Below, in pieces: positions 20,175 to 29,672 of a stretch of 64,000 nucleotides of DNA. This stretch comes from Phycisphaerae bacterium. GTDB lineage: Bacteria > Planctomycetota > Phycisphaerae > Sedimentisphaerales > Anaerobacaceae. Position numbers and translations under genes: made by a program. Location of the stretch: the NCBI GenBank assembly GCA_026386805.1, contig JAPLMX010000189.1, positions 53,968 through 117,967 of the forward strand, given 5' to 3'. The notes below the pieces were generated by a model that had not been told where the DNA came from, ran no database searches, and was given only the letters and a program-made list of their open reading frames with translations. Every line of letters begins with the position of its first letter. The first letter of the stretch is position 1.

Positions 20175-20503
20175 CACCCCATACCAAAAAAACGCACCTT
20201 GCAAGCTTTTGTGAGTCACAGATCGGAGCAATAAACCGACCAAGCAAGGCCCCCTTACGCAGGGGACCCCCGCGACAGGAACGCGGCGACATCCCGTAAC
20301 CATTTACCCTTCTGATACTTACAGCACAAGGAGAAGATGCCCGGCAGGGACAGCTCAATCCCGCGTGCCGCCTGTGTGAATTGCAGAAAGATGTGATGTG
20401 CCACTACAATTTGGAGAGAAATGCCGTGGCAAGTCCGGCCACTTCATAAAGACAGATGAACGACGACCTATTGAATCCCGCCCGAAGACTGTCATCGCTT
20501 CAA

Positions 20504-20576
20504 CTCCCCGAGTAGGGCTCGAACCTACGACCTGGCGGTTAACAGCCGCCCGCTCTACCAATTGAGCTATCGGGGA
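20504..20576 (-). tRNA. tRNA-Asn (anticodon GTT)
   Basis: A complete 73-nt cloverleaf: 7-bp acceptor stem TCCCCGA/TCGGGGA, D arm GCTC..GAGC, anticodon arm GGCGG-CTGTTAA-CCGCC with anticodon GTT, 5-nt variable loop, and T arm GTAGG-TTCGAGC-CCTAC. The discriminator base is G; CCA is not encoded. A promoter sits about 60 nt upstream. Confidence 0.97.
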
Positions 20577-20640
20577 ATACACCCAAAAGCGAGGCCGTCC
20601 GCACACGCGTAGGGCCTCCATACATTACCGTATCGACACA

Positions 20641-20669
20641 TATAAACCAGAATTCAATTCCTTTGTCAA
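20641..20669 (-). promoter_or_regulatory. Promoter of the tRNA-Asn gene
   Basis: TTGACA, 17 nt, TTTATA on the minus strand, with a predicted start near 20634. Nothing else was found in the gene-free stretch 20577-20917. Confidence 0.6.
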
Positions 20670-20917
20670 GATTTATCTGCGGCTGGCGCTACAGAAAAAT
20701 CGTCCCGGCAATAGACAAAAGCCGGCTCATGGACTAAGGTGGGCGGTTTGCGTATTCTGTGCAAAGTTGATTCCCGTGCGCGGCTGGGACGGGAGGATTA
20801 TTCCTCACCTGGGAGCGCAGATCGGTCGAGAAATTTAAGGAACATGGATTGGCCGCGGCGCATCTTCACGATCCGTAGGAGCCGTCGTTGGGTCTTGAGT
20901 TCGTAGGTTAGTCTGAC

Positions 20918-21811
20918 ATGGGCAAGGATATTCTCAGTGTGGGGGGCTTTACGATCCTCCGACGGATCGGCAACGGCGCCCGCAGCACGATCTACCTGGC
21001 GACGGACGACGAGGACGGCAGCACCGTCGCGTTGAAACGTCTGATCTTCGAGAAACCTGACGATCACCGGTTCTTCGAGCAGACGGAACTCGAATTCAAG
21101 GTGGCCCAGAAGATTGATCATCCCTACGTCCGAAAATGCTACAAGCTGCGCAAGATCCGCAGCATGTTCCGCGTCAAGGAGCTGCTGCTGTCCATGGAGC
21201 ATTTCGACGGAAAGTCCCTGGAAGAGACCACGACTCTGAGCTTGGGCGATGTCCTGCTCGTCTTTCGCATGGTGGCGGCCGGACTCAATGCCATGCACCA
21301 GCGGGGATATGTCCACTGCGACATCAAGCCCAACAACATCCTGATCAACAAGAACGGGGCCATCAAGATCATCGATCTGGGCCAGAGCTGCCCCATCGGG
21401 ACCATCAAGTCGCGAATCCAGGGAACGCCCGACTACATCGCCCCCGAGCAGGTTCAGCGCAAGACGTTGGGTCCGAAAACCGACATTTTCAACCTCGGGG
21501 CCACGATGTACTGGGCCCTGACGGGCAAAAACGTGCCCACGCTCATCCCGAAGAAGGGCACGCTGTTCGCCAGGAGAAGCGGCCCCGGCTCTTATGGGCC
21601 TACCAAGTGCATCCCGCCTCACGAGCTGCGCAGGCAGTTGCCGATCGGGGTTTCCAAGCTGGTGATGGATTGCGTCAAGCAGGACCCGGCGGAACGGCCG
21701 GCCAACATGGTGGAGGTGATGTCCCGGCTGGACCTGATGATCCATAGTATTTTCGGCAGCAAAATCAAAGCGAACCGAAATGTCTCAAACAACCATCGAC
21801 CTGCTCCATAG
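20918..21811 (+). CDS. Serine/threonine protein kinase (Hanks type)
   Basis: A 297-residue kinase without a transmembrane segment. Visible motifs: glycine loop IGNGARSTIY, ATP-binding Lys in VALKRL, catalytic loop YVHCDIKPNNILI, and APEQ of the P+1 loop. The DFG motif reads DLG (KIIDLGQS), a tolerated variant seen in some bacterial kinases. It is essentially only a catalytic domain, with no PASTA or sensor region. The last 32 nt overlap the start of a metallophosphatase gene in another frame, so the two are probably translated together as an antagonistic pair. No ribosome site is evident before the ATG, common in this phylum. Confidence 0.92.
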   Translation: MGKDILSVGGFTILRRIGNGARSTIYLATDDEDGSTVALKRLIFEKPDDHRFFEQTELEFKVAQKIDHPYVRKCYKLRKIRSMFRVKELLLSMEHFDGKSLEETTTLSLGDVLLVFRMVAAGLNAMHQRGYVHCDIKPNNILINKNGAIKIIDLGQSCPIGTIKSRIQGTPDYIAPEQVQRKTLGPKTDIFNLGATMYWALTGKNVPTLIPKKGTLFARRSGPGSYGPTKCIPPHELRRQLPIGVSKLVMDCVKQDPAERPANMVEVMSRLDLMIHSIFGSKIKANRNVSNNHRPAP

Positions 21812-22628
21812 GGGAATCCGGGCCAACCAGACCGACAGACTCCGACGGGCCAATCTCATCTGTCTGCCGGCGCCAGGCTCGTTGGTGGTTGGGGGCGACA
21901 TTCACGGGCACCGCCGGAATTTCGAGCGTCTCGTCGCCCATGCGCAATTGGCTCATCACCCGGACCGGCACCTCGTGCTCCAGGAAATCATCCACGGCGG
22001 TCCGGAAGACGGGGCGGGCGGATGCCTATCCTACCAGTTGCTCCTCGATGCGGTCCGGTACAAGCTGTGCTTCCCCGACCAGGTCCATTTCGTCATGGGA
22101 AACCACGACACGGCCATGATCAACAGCAGCGAGGTGATGAAGAACGGCAAGGAGATGAATCGGGCGATGGCGATGGCCCTGGAGCGGCAGTTCGGCCAGG
22201 CCGGGCCTCAGGTCAGGCTGGCGATCCAACAATTTCTCTTCTCGCAGCCTCTGGCCGTCAAGTGCGACAACCGGGTGTGGATTTCCCACTCCCTGCCGAA
22301 CGACCGCTGCCTCGACCAGTTCGACCCCGGCATCTTCGAGAGAGAGCTCAGGCTCAGCGATTGCGAAAAGCCCGGTTCCGCCTACCTGCTGACGTGGGGC
22401 CGCCGGCACAGCCAGGGGACCTTGGACCGCATGGCCAAGTTGCTCGACGTGGACCTCTTCGTGTTGGGCCATCAGCCCCAGCAGAACGGGTGGAGCCAGG
22501 CCGGGGACAACCTCATCATCCTTGCCTCGGACCACAATCACGGCTGCCTGCTCCAGATCGACCTGTCGAAAACCTATGCCATCGCCGAGCTGGTGAGCGC
22601 CTTGACCCCGCTGGCTTCGATCGCGTAG
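21780..22628 (+). CDS. Calcineurin-like metallophosphatase, overlapping the kinase gene
   Basis: 282 residues. Metal-binding motifs of the calcineurin-like (PPP-type) fold are present: GGDIHGHRRNF (residues 39-49), VMGNHDTAM and the C-terminal VLGHQPQQNG and SDHNHG. The usual middle motif GDYVDRG of true PPP phosphatases is absent; the corresponding stretch reads HLVLQEIIHGGPEDGAGG, so one metal ligand may come from elsewhere. The most likely role is dephosphorylating proteins phosphorylated by the upstream kinase, but nucleotides are also possible. Start: the ATG at 21780 overlaps the kinase stop by 32 nt, strong evidence for coupling. Confidence 0.85.
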   Translation: MSQTTIDLLHRGIRANQTDRLRRANLICLPAPGSLVVGGDIHGHRRNFERLVAHAQLAHHPDRHLVLQEIIHGGPEDGAGGCLSYQLLLDAVRYKLCFPDQVHFVMGNHDTAMINSSEVMKNGKEMNRAMAMALERQFGQAGPQVRLAIQQFLFSQPLAVKCDNRVWISHSLPNDRCLDQFDPGIFERELRLSDCEKPGSAYLLTWGRRHSQGTLDRMAKLLDVDLFVLGHQPQQNGWSQAGDNLIILASDHNHGCLLQIDLSKTYAIAELVSALTPLASIA

Positions 22629-22639
22629 GTTGGAGGGGT

Positions 22640-22925
22640 GTGCGAGACGCAGCGCTTTCTCCGGGTGGCATCAACAAGCACAGCTTGCGGGCGGCGACTT
22701 TGCATTTGCCCTGGACCCTGCGGAGACGATGTGCAACTATGTTTCGTGGTGCTCGTGCCCCCCTTTTGTCATCCCTTCGGCTTCGCTCAGGGCAGGCTCT
22801 GAGCGTCAGCGAAGGATCTCGCCACGGACGTGCACGTGGACTCGATGCGGTAGGGAGCTTTTCCTGCGATGGCCAGATGCTTCGCTTCGCTCAGCATGAC
22901 AGATGCGGATTGGTCCGGCACGAAG
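22640..22925. repeat. Cluster of dispersed intergenic repeats
   Basis: A gene-free stretch (22629-23027) contains GGGTGGCATCAACAAGC (R1-like), CCTTCGGCTTCGCTCAGGGC with an inverted copy, and GCTTCGCTTCGCTCAGCATG. The last two are of a type commonly scattered in bacterial intergenic DNA. The ORFs predicted across them are not credible. Confidence 0.6.
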
Positions 22926-23027
22926 CGTAGTCGCACACTGGAGATGGGGGTTGTTTGACGGTCGTTGCCTCGATATGATGATGTGGCGCGGCATTGAGGC
23001 CGATCAACCTTTTTCGGGAGGTGTCTG

Positions 23028-24212
23028 ATGGGACGCTATGGAGCTCTCGTGTTGCCGTTCGTATCGTCAGTGATTCTGTCGGCGGGCGCCTTCGGGGCCG
23101 AAGGGTCCGCCAACCCGTATGCCCAATGGAGTCGTGGGCCGTCCAGCAAGGCGAATTTCTTTCCCATCGCCGTATGGCTGCAAGCGCCGGCCAAGGCCGG
23201 ACTCTACCGAGCCGCAGGGTTCAATTTGTTCATTGGGCTCTGGAATGGCCCGACCGAAGAGCATTTGCAGCAGCTCAAGCAGGCGGGGATGCAAGTGATT
23301 TGCAGCCAGAACGCGGTCGGGCTCAAGCACCGGAACGATCCGACGATTGTAGGCTGGATGCACGGAGACGAGCCGGACAACGCCCAATCGCTCCCCGGGG
23401 GCAAGGGGTACGGGCCACCGATCCCGCCGGCGACGATCGTCGAGTCGTACACCCGCATCCGGGCGGCGGATCCGAACCGGCCGGTGATGCTCAATCTCGG
23501 GCAAGGGGTCGCCTGGGACGGTTATTACGGACGCGGCGTCCGAACGAACCACCCGGAGGACTACCCCGAGTACGTCAAAGGCTGTGACATCGCGTCCTTC
23601 GACATTTACCCCGTGGCCCACGACAACCCGCAGGTCGTGGGGAACCTGTGGTACGTGGCTCGCGGGGTCGAGCGGCTCAAGCAGTGGGCGCCGGGAAAGC
23701 CCGTCTGGAACTGTATCGAGTGCACTCACATCCAGAACAAGGAACACAAAGCCACGCCGCAGCAGGTACGCTGTGAGGTGTGGATGTCGCTCATCCACGG
23801 CTCCATGGGGCTGGTCTACTTCGTTCACGAGTGGCAGCCGAGGTTCGACGAATCGGCGCTGCTGAGCGATCCCCAGATGCTCGCGGCCGTGTCCCAGACC
23901 AATCACCAGATCGCCGAGCTGGCGCCGGTCCTGAACAGCCCAACGGTCGCGGACGGCGTCAAGGCGGCGTCGGCCAACACGAGTGTCCCCGTGGCAACGA
24001 TGGTCAAGAAGCACGGAGGGGCCGTCTACCTGTTCGCGGTGCCAATGCGGGACGGACAGACGCGGGCGAGATTCTCGGTGCAGGGGCTGTCAGGACAGAA
24101 AAGTGTGGAGGTCCTCGGCGAGAATCGCACCCTCGAATTGAAAGATGGCGTCTTCGAGGACGATTTCAAGTCCTGGGACGTTCACCTGTACCGAATTGCC
24201 ACGGGAGGGTGA
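23028..24212 (+). CDS. Exported glycosidase-like TIM-barrel protein
   Basis: 394 residues with a signal peptide (LVLPFVSSVILSAGAFGAE) after a GGGAGG ribosome site. The body reads like a beta/alpha barrel of glycoside hydrolase type: FNLFIGLWNGPTEEHLQQLKQAGMQVI, IVGWMHGDEPDNAQ (candidate acid Glu after His-Gly-Asp), DIASFDIYPVAHDN, PVWNCIECTHIQN (candidate nucleophile Glu) and GLVYFVHEWQPRF. A small C-terminal beta domain follows (about 300-394). Family not assigned; an exo-acting polysaccharide enzyme is plausible given the fucosidase and DUF1080 genes nearby. Single gene. Confidence 0.75.
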   Translation: MGRYGALVLPFVSSVILSAGAFGAEGSANPYAQWSRGPSSKANFFPIAVWLQAPAKAGLYRAAGFNLFIGLWNGPTEEHLQQLKQAGMQVICSQNAVGLKHRNDPTIVGWMHGDEPDNAQSLPGGKGYGPPIPPATIVESYTRIRAADPNRPVMLNLGQGVAWDGYYGRGVRTNHPEDYPEYVKGCDIASFDIYPVAHDNPQVVGNLWYVARGVERLKQWAPGKPVWNCIECTHIQNKEHKATPQQVRCEVWMSLIHGSMGLVYFVHEWQPRFDESALLSDPQMLAAVSQTNHQIAELAPVLNSPTVADGVKAASANTSVPVATMVKKHGGAVYLFAVPMRDGQTRARFSVQGLSGQKSVEVLGENRTLELKDGVFEDDFKSWDVHLYRIATGG

Positions 24213-24389
24213 CAAGAGCAGGAGAAGAAGGCATTCTATTCTCTGCTCACTCACACCCCTACGCCCTGCCAGGCGTCTGGGCAAGAAGTAGAATGTCCGC
24301 TTCTCCTCATCCCGTGAGAGGCCCCTCCCTTGACCTGAGTCGTCCCGTACCCTATACCTAGTGCAGTTCGATTTTGCGAGGAAGGCCGC

Positions 24390-24771
24390 ATGGCTTTTGA
24401 TCCTTTTAGCTGGGCGATAGGGTTCACCCTGACCCGGACGGCGGGCTGGCTGCTCAAGAAGAGCGGGGCCGAGACGTTCGCCGACCGTCCGCGCGAGGCG
24501 GTGCTGAAGTGGTCTCGCCGCCTGCCGGACGAGTTATCCGACCTGCACCCGGACGCCAATCGTCAAACGCCTGTTCGAGGCGGATTGTGGAGATCTCGGG
24601 CCGAGACGCCAACGTCTTGCGAAGTGCTTCGAGGACGAGACCATCCCGGAGGAAGTCCCCTGGTTCGAGGCCATCAAGATTCGAGGAACGAGAGACGGTT
24701 TTCTTCTTCGCAGTCGATTGCCAATAATCTACAATCGACTCGCAGTCGGACGGCCGATAACCGTCGTATAA
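24390..24771 (+). pseudogene. Frameshifted remnant of an unidentified gene
   Basis: The first frame encodes MAFDPFSWAIGFTLTRTAGW...LPDELSDLHPDA and loses protein-like character near 24558. A one-base change of frame there continues as IVKRLFEADCGDLGPRRQRLAKCFEDETIPEEVPWFEAI and runs to a stop at 24769-24771. Joined, these give a protein of about 127 residues with a hydrophobic N-terminus. The family is not recognised. It sits directly before the methyltransferase gene and may be a decayed component of that accessory locus, or the frameshift could be a sequencing error. Confidence 0.5.
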
Positions 24772-24790
24772 GGACCAAGAGCTGTCGTGG

Positions 24791-27463
24791 TTGGTTGGCC
24801 GGAGAATATGGACTGCGAAGAAGTATGCTGGACATCGCGAGTTCCTTGATGCCAGGGAGGATACTGTAGACGTGACCATATCCGCACATTCTGCTGCCGC
24901 TTTGAGACCCCTCCTTGAGGAGTGCGGCTACTCAGATGCGCAATTGGTGCCGGATTTCAGGGTCGGCGATGACATATACCCGCTCGTCGGCTTCGCGAGC
25001 AAACCATGGGATTTCGATTCGGCCTGCATCGCCGTTGTAGAGACATCCGGCAAGCCCGAAGATGCTGCTAGGACGTGCCGCCAGTTGGGCGCACCAATTG
25101 TATGGGTGCAGCACAATGGGATCGTTGATTGGTGGGTGCAGCATGGCACGGCCCCGAAGCGATTTGACTCCAGACCGCTCGACGAGTTTGCCTCGCTGGT
25201 GCGGTCGCGTCGGGCGGATCTCACGCCCGAGGGCGTCTACAGAGCGAAGGTGCTGGGCCGTCTGCCTGGTGCAAGGCAGTTGGACTTCGTAGACGTAGGA
25301 CTCATGCCCTTGCTGCGGGCCGAGGCGGGCGAGAAGCTGGGCCAACTTGTCGAGGACATGACGCGGGCCACGCTCCAGGGGCTTGGTCGAGTCAATCCAG
25401 GCAAAACAATGCTGCGCGACGTATTCACTCGCGTCTTCCGGTTGCTGGCTGGGAAGATCCTCAAGGACAAAGAGGTCGACGACTTCGGTGCGCTTGACCT
25501 CCAAGACCCCGCCACAGTCCTGACTGCTGTGGCGAAGCATTACAACGCGACAGAGGCCGACACGAAACTGTCACGAGAGTGGAAAACGGCACTCAAACCA
25601 GCCAGCGAGTTGATTTCGGCGTATGGCAACGTGCGTGTCGTCTCGCCCGAATCGCTCGCATACGTCTACGAGCACACTCTGGTCAACAAAGACCTCCGCA
25701 AGAAACTCGGGATTCACGCGACGCCTCCGTACCTGGTGGACTACATCGTCTGGCAGCTCTACGACTGGATCTGCGAGATTCCGCAAGAAGACCGGCACGT
25801 CTTCGAGCCTGCGTGCGGCCATGCGCCGTTTCTTCTGGCCGCCATGCGCATGCTACGACTGGAGATGCAGGGCGAGACGGATCGCAGAATCCACAATTAC
25901 CTGAAGACCCATATCCACGGCGTCGAGATCGACGACTTCGCCCTTGAGATTGCTCGCCTATCATTGACGCTCGCGGATATTCCTAACCCCAACGGTTGGG
26001 ATCTCAAGCCCGGTGACATGTATGCGTCAGACGTGTTGACGCAGGAGGCCGCGAAGTGCCGGGTTCTGCTAAGCAATCCACCGTATGAAGCGTTTGGGAA
26101 GGGCGACCAAGCCAAGTACAAGGAAAGGGGGCACGAGGTCCGGTATAAAAAGGCCGTGGAGATGCTCAGCCGCACGCTGCCTGAGCTTCCGGTTGGGGGC
26201 GTCTTCGGGGTCTTGGTGCCACAAGCCGTACTCAATGGCCCAGAAGCCCGCGAGGTGCGTGAGGTGCTTCTCAGAGACTTCACGCTTGCGGAAATCTGTC
26301 GCTTCCCAGGCAAGGTCTTTGAATTTGCCGAAATGGAAACGGCAATTATCCTCGGACGTCGCCATTCTGAGGGTTTTGACCCGAGGTCTCATCGTGTGCG
26401 CCTGCGCTCCGTGGGCGAGCACGGTCTTTCCAAGTTCATAGAAAACTATTCTGTGGAGGAAGACCTATCGGTTCCGCAGTCTCGCTTCCAACGGGACCCA
26501 AGCTTTGCGCTCACCGTGCCAGCACTGGATGAACTGTGGGCTCATTTGGATAGTAATCCGCGTATCTCGGACATCGCAGCGGTCGGTCGGGGAATTGAGT
26601 TCAAAGGCGAAGAGGCACGGAACGGAGTCCCTGTCGTCTTGCCGCATCCAAAGCTACCAGATTATCCCTCTGGTTTTGCAGGGGTGGCCAGGACGACCCA
26701 AGAGATATTCACCACTCCACCTCTTCGTGGTCTTGCCGCCAAGGCCGACCTGATCGAAAATCCCCGGCAAGGGATGGCTACGGGCAAGCCCCAAGTTCTC
26801 GTGAACCGGAACCGCGCCGCAAGGAACCGATGGCGGCTCAAGGCTCTGCTCGATCCTGATGGAAAACCTGTCAAAAACAACTTCCTGATCGTGCGGCCTG
26901 AGGACTCAAAAGTCCCCGCTCTCTTCCTATGGGCGATTCTCAACTCTCCGATCGCCAACGCCTTCGTCGCACGCGACACAATGAAACGAGATAACGCAGA
27001 AAGCGCGTTGGGCAACGTGCCGATCCCTCGGCTTGACGCTCGCGCCATCGAGGAGGTATTGACAGCAGCACAAGCATACCGTGACCTCGCGGCCAAGGGT
27101 TCAGCACCGACAAAGCGGAAGCCAGATCAGGCGTCGCTTTTCCAAGCATTACCAGAGGTGCCTGATGGACCAGCCGATTCACAGATTTGCGATGCGCTTC
27201 TCGCAATGGATGCTGCCGTACTCAGAGCGTATGATCTTGCCTCGCGACTTGAACGCCAGCTACTTGACTTTTTTAGTGGCATAGAACGTAAAGGAGTCGG
27301 CTGCACGTTCACTGGTTATTTCCCTGCGGATTTCAAGCCGACAATTCCGTTGTGGATGTATATTTCGGACGATTTCCGCCGATGCCGCGCTGACTACCTG
27401 ATTAGCCGAGTGCCACAGATTACAGATCCCGTGCTTGTGGATGCCCTTGCGGAGGTTGAGTAG
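24791..27463 (+). CDS. N6-adenine DNA methyltransferase (type II/IIG-like)
   Basis: Up to 890 residues; the start is uncertain (TTG at 24791, or a later GTG/ATG). SAM-binding motif I is FEPACGHAPF (near residue 338), the region between has IHGVEIDDFALEIARLSL, and catalytic motif IV is LLSNPPYEAF (near residue 428), typical of the gamma class of N6-adenine methylases. The C-terminal half (about 590-820) resembles a target-recognition domain: FLIVRPEDSKVPALFLWAILNS and GNVPIPRLDARAIEEVL. The first 150 residues contain FDSACIAVVETSGKPEDAARTC, possibly a degenerate nuclease-like fold, but no clear PD-(D/E)xK motif is visible. The stop codon abuts the GTG of a PIN nuclease gene. Base composition is slightly lower in GC than the neighbours. 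Confidence 0.85.
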   Translation: MVGRRIWTAKKYAGHREFLDAREDTVDVTISAHSAAALRPLLEECGYSDAQLVPDFRVGDDIYPLVGFASKPWDFDSACIAVVETSGKPEDAARTCRQLGAPIVWVQHNGIVDWWVQHGTAPKRFDSRPLDEFASLVRSRRADLTPEGVYRAKVLGRLPGARQLDFVDVGLMPLLRAEAGEKLGQLVEDMTRATLQGLGRVNPGKTMLRDVFTRVFRLLAGKILKDKEVDDFGALDLQDPATVLTAVAKHYNATEADTKLSREWKTALKPASELISAYGNVRVVSPESLAYVYEHTLVNKDLRKKLGIHATPPYLVDYIVWQLYDWICEIPQEDRHVFEPACGHAPFLLAAMRMLRLEMQGETDRRIHNYLKTHIHGVEIDDFALEIARLSLTLADIPNPNGWDLKPGDMYASDVLTQEAAKCRVLLSNPPYEAFGKGDQAKYKERGHEVRYKKAVEMLSRTLPELPVGGVFGVLVPQAVLNGPEAREVREVLLRDFTLAEICRFPGKVFEFAEMETAIILGRRHSEGFDPRSHRVRLRSVGEHGLSKFIENYSVEEDLSVPQSRFQRDPSFALTVPALDELWAHLDSNPRISDIAAVGRGIEFKGEEARNGVPVVLPHPKLPDYPSGFAGVARTTQEIFTTPPLRGLAAKADLIENPRQGMATGKPQVLVNRNRAARNRWRLKALLDPDGKPVKNNFLIVRPEDSKVPALFLWAILNSPIANAFVARDTMKRDNAESALGNVPIPRLDARAIEEVLTAAQAYRDLAAKGSAPTKRKPDQASLFQALPEVPDGPADSQICDALLAMDAAVLRAYDLASRLERQLLDFFSGIERKGVGCTFTGYFPADFKPTIPLWMYISDDFRRCRADYLISRVPQITDPVLVDALAEVE

Positions 27464-27997
27464 GTGGAAGGCTATCTGCTGGACAACAATGTCATCTCGA
27501 TTCTGATGCGTCCAAAGGATCCTCGTTATCCTCAGGTCAAGGCGAGATTTGACGGACTGGGAGCATCGCCCGTGTATCTACCTGTAATCGCAATCGCTGA
27601 AATCGAGTATGGTATGGCAAAGGCTGATCGCCCCGATGAGCAGCAACGAAACGCAGTCCGTTGTTTTTTCGCAGATTATCCAATCCACCTGTCGATCAAC
27701 GATGATACCGTCGAACCCTATGCGCTGATTCGGGCACAGTTGTGGAAGGATTGTGCCACCAGAATTGGGAGCAAGCACAAGGAAAAGCTCCCGGAGGAGC
27801 TGGTAGATCGTGAAAGTGGAAAACTTCTGGGTATTGATGAGCGAGACCTACTCATTGCGAGTGTCGCTGCGCAGTACAATCTTGTACTTGCCACGTGTGA
27901 CCAGAACCCAGGCATGACAGCTATCGATGCGGCAGCAGCAAGACTCGCACAATCTGGCCATCCGATCCGATTGCGGATCAGCTACTGGAGAGGATAG
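27464..27997 (+). CDS. PIN-domain nuclease coupled to the methyltransferase
   Basis: 177 residues with GTG start immediately after the methyltransferase stop (TAG-GTG). Acidic PIN residues are visible: LLDNNVIS (Asp near residue 7), IAEIEYG (Glu), IDERDLLIASVAAQY (Asp near 125) and LATCDQNPG (Asp near 145). It is longer than a typical VapC (about 130), with an insertion around residues 95-120. No antitoxin gene is next to it. PIN domains are usually ribonucleases; here the position suggests a restriction-like or abortive partner of the methylase rather than a classical toxin-antitoxin pair. That role is inference. Confidence 0.85.
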   Translation: MEGYLLDNNVISILMRPKDPRYPQVKARFDGLGASPVYLPVIAIAEIEYGMAKADRPDEQQRNAVRCFFADYPIHLSINDDTVEPYALIRAQLWKDCATRIGSKHKEKLPEELVDRESGKLLGIDERDLLIASVAAQYNLVLATCDQNPGMTAIDAAAARLAQSGHPIRLRISYWRG

Positions 27998-28314
27998 AGA
28001 AGACTAAGAAAAGGGTATATTCTGCTTTTCTCCTTTGTTCCTTTTGGGACAGGGCGTCGCACCCGCGCATTTCACGTTCTCACATGGCGAAAAGAGATTC
28101 CCTTTGAGGATCGATTTCTGCACGCGGATAGATAGGATTCGATTCTCGCCTGGCAGATCCTCTTCGTCAGAAACTGCAACTTCTTCACCTGCTCGGCGAG
28201 GCGTTCGAGCTGGGCCTTGGCGATCCGGTAGCCGGGACAAAGAAAAGGTTGCGGCGGGGACGGTTTGCGCATAGAATCCACGATTTGGTCTGGGGATTTT
28301 GAAAGGGACCGTGG

Positions 28315-29574
28315 ATGAAATATGACGTGGCTGACTTGGCGTTGGCGTCGGAAGGCAAACGCAGAATTTTGTGGGCAGACAACGACATGCCGGTCCTGGC
28401 GGCGATTCGCGAGCGGTTCGCGCGGACCAAGCCGCTCAAGGGCAAGAACGTGTCCGCGTGCCTGCATATCACGGCGGAGACCGCCAACCTGGCGCGGGCG
28501 CTGAAGGCGGGCGGGGCCAACGTGGTCCTGTGCGGCTCCAACCCGTTGAGCACGCAGGACGACGCGGCGGCTTCCCTGGTCAAGGACTTCGGGATTCCGG
28601 TCTTTGCCATTCGCGGCGAGAACCGGGCGACCTATTACAAGCACATCAACGCCGCCATCGACCACGAGCCGGTGATCACGTTCGACGATGGGGCCGACCT
28701 GGTCAACGAGATGCACACGAAGCGCAAAAAGGACGCCGGCCGGATCATCGCGAGCATGGAAGAGACGACCACCGGCGTGATTCGCCTGCGGGCGATGGAT
28801 CAGGAAGGCAAGCTGAAATTCCCGGTGATCGCGGTCAACGACGCCAAGAGCAAGCACCTGTTCGACAACCGCTACGGCACAGGGCAATCGACGGTGGACG
28901 GCATTATCCGTTCGACGGATTTTCTCGTGGCAGGAACGAAGGTCGTTGTCGTCGGCTACGGCTGGTGCGGCCGGGGGTTTGCCATGCGGGTTCGCGGGAT
29001 GGGGGCGATTACCATCGTCACCGAGGTCGATCCGACCAAGGCGCTGGAAGCTGCCATGGAAGGCTTTTTGGTCATGCCGATGAAGGAGGCCGCGAAGATC
29101 GGGGACGTGTTCGTGACGCTGACCGGCGACAAGCACGTGATTCGGCCGGAGCATATCCGCTTGATGAAGGACCGGGCGGTCATCGCCAATAGCGGGCATT
29201 TCAACGTCGAGATCGACATCCCCGGCCTGACCAAGATGAGCAGCAAGATCACTCGCGGCGTGCGAAATCACGTCGATGAATATATCGTGGGCCGCAGCAA
29301 ACGCATCTATCTCCTGGCCGAGGGCCGGCTGATCAATCTGGCGGCGGCGGAAGGACACCCCGCCAGCGTGATGGATATGAGCTTTGCCACCCAGGCCCTG
29401 CAGGCCGAGTGGGTCTGCAAGCACGCGGGCAAGCTCGAAGCCAAAGTCTACGACGTGCCGTCGGAGATCGAAGACCAGGTATGCCGGCTGAAGCTCAAGG
29501 CGATGGGGCTCGCCATCGACACGCTGACGCCGGAACAGGTGGCCTATCTGACCTCCAGCGGCGAAGGAACATAA
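28315..29574 (+). CDS. ahcY: Adenosylhomocysteinase (S-adenosylhomocysteine hydrolase)
   Basis: A 419-residue cytosolic enzyme that splits S-adenosylhomocysteine into adenosine and homocysteine, relieving product inhibition of methylases. Hallmarks: [47 protein letters not shown], the NAD-binding [13 protein letters not shown] (near residue 215) and the C-terminal [22 protein letters not shown]. The protein lacks the about 40-residue insert of some bacterial AhcYs and ends without the KPDHYRY-type tail. AAAGGGA precedes the ATG. The leader 27998-28314 was checked for an SAH riboswitch; none was recognised. Confidence 0.96.
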   Translation: MKYDVADLALASEGKRRILWADNDMPVLAAIRERFARTKPLKGKNVSACLHITAETANLARALKAGGANVVLCGSNPLSTQDDAAASLVKDFGIPVFAIRGENRATYYKHINAAIDHEPVITFDDGADLVNEMHTKRKKDAGRIIASMEETTTGVIRLRAMDQEGKLKFPVIAVNDAKSKHLFDNRYGTGQSTVDGIIRSTDFLVAGTKVVVVGYGWCGRGFAMRVRGMGAITIVTEVDPTKALEAAMEGFLVMPMKEAAKIGDVFVTLTGDKHVIRPEHIRLMKDRAVIANSGHFNVEIDIPGLTKMSSKITRGVRNHVDEYIVGRSKRIYLLAEGRLINLAAAEGHPASVMDMSFATQALQAEWVCKHAGKLEAKVYDVPSEIEDQVCRLKLKAMGLAIDTLTPEQVAYLTSSGEGT

Positions 29575-29672
29575 GGCGAGTGGGAGGTGGGAAGTTGGAA
29601 GTGTGAAGCAAGAGGCTTGGCGCTTCCGATTGGGGACTTCAGACTTGCAGCTTACCACTTGAGACTTCGGTT

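Noticed and set aside
28000-28314. SAH riboswitch upstream of ahcY
   Set aside because: The leader was read for the conserved SAH-riboswitch core and none was recognised. The stretch contains a minus-strand reading AKAQLERLAEQVKKLQFL that could be a gene remnant but lacks support.
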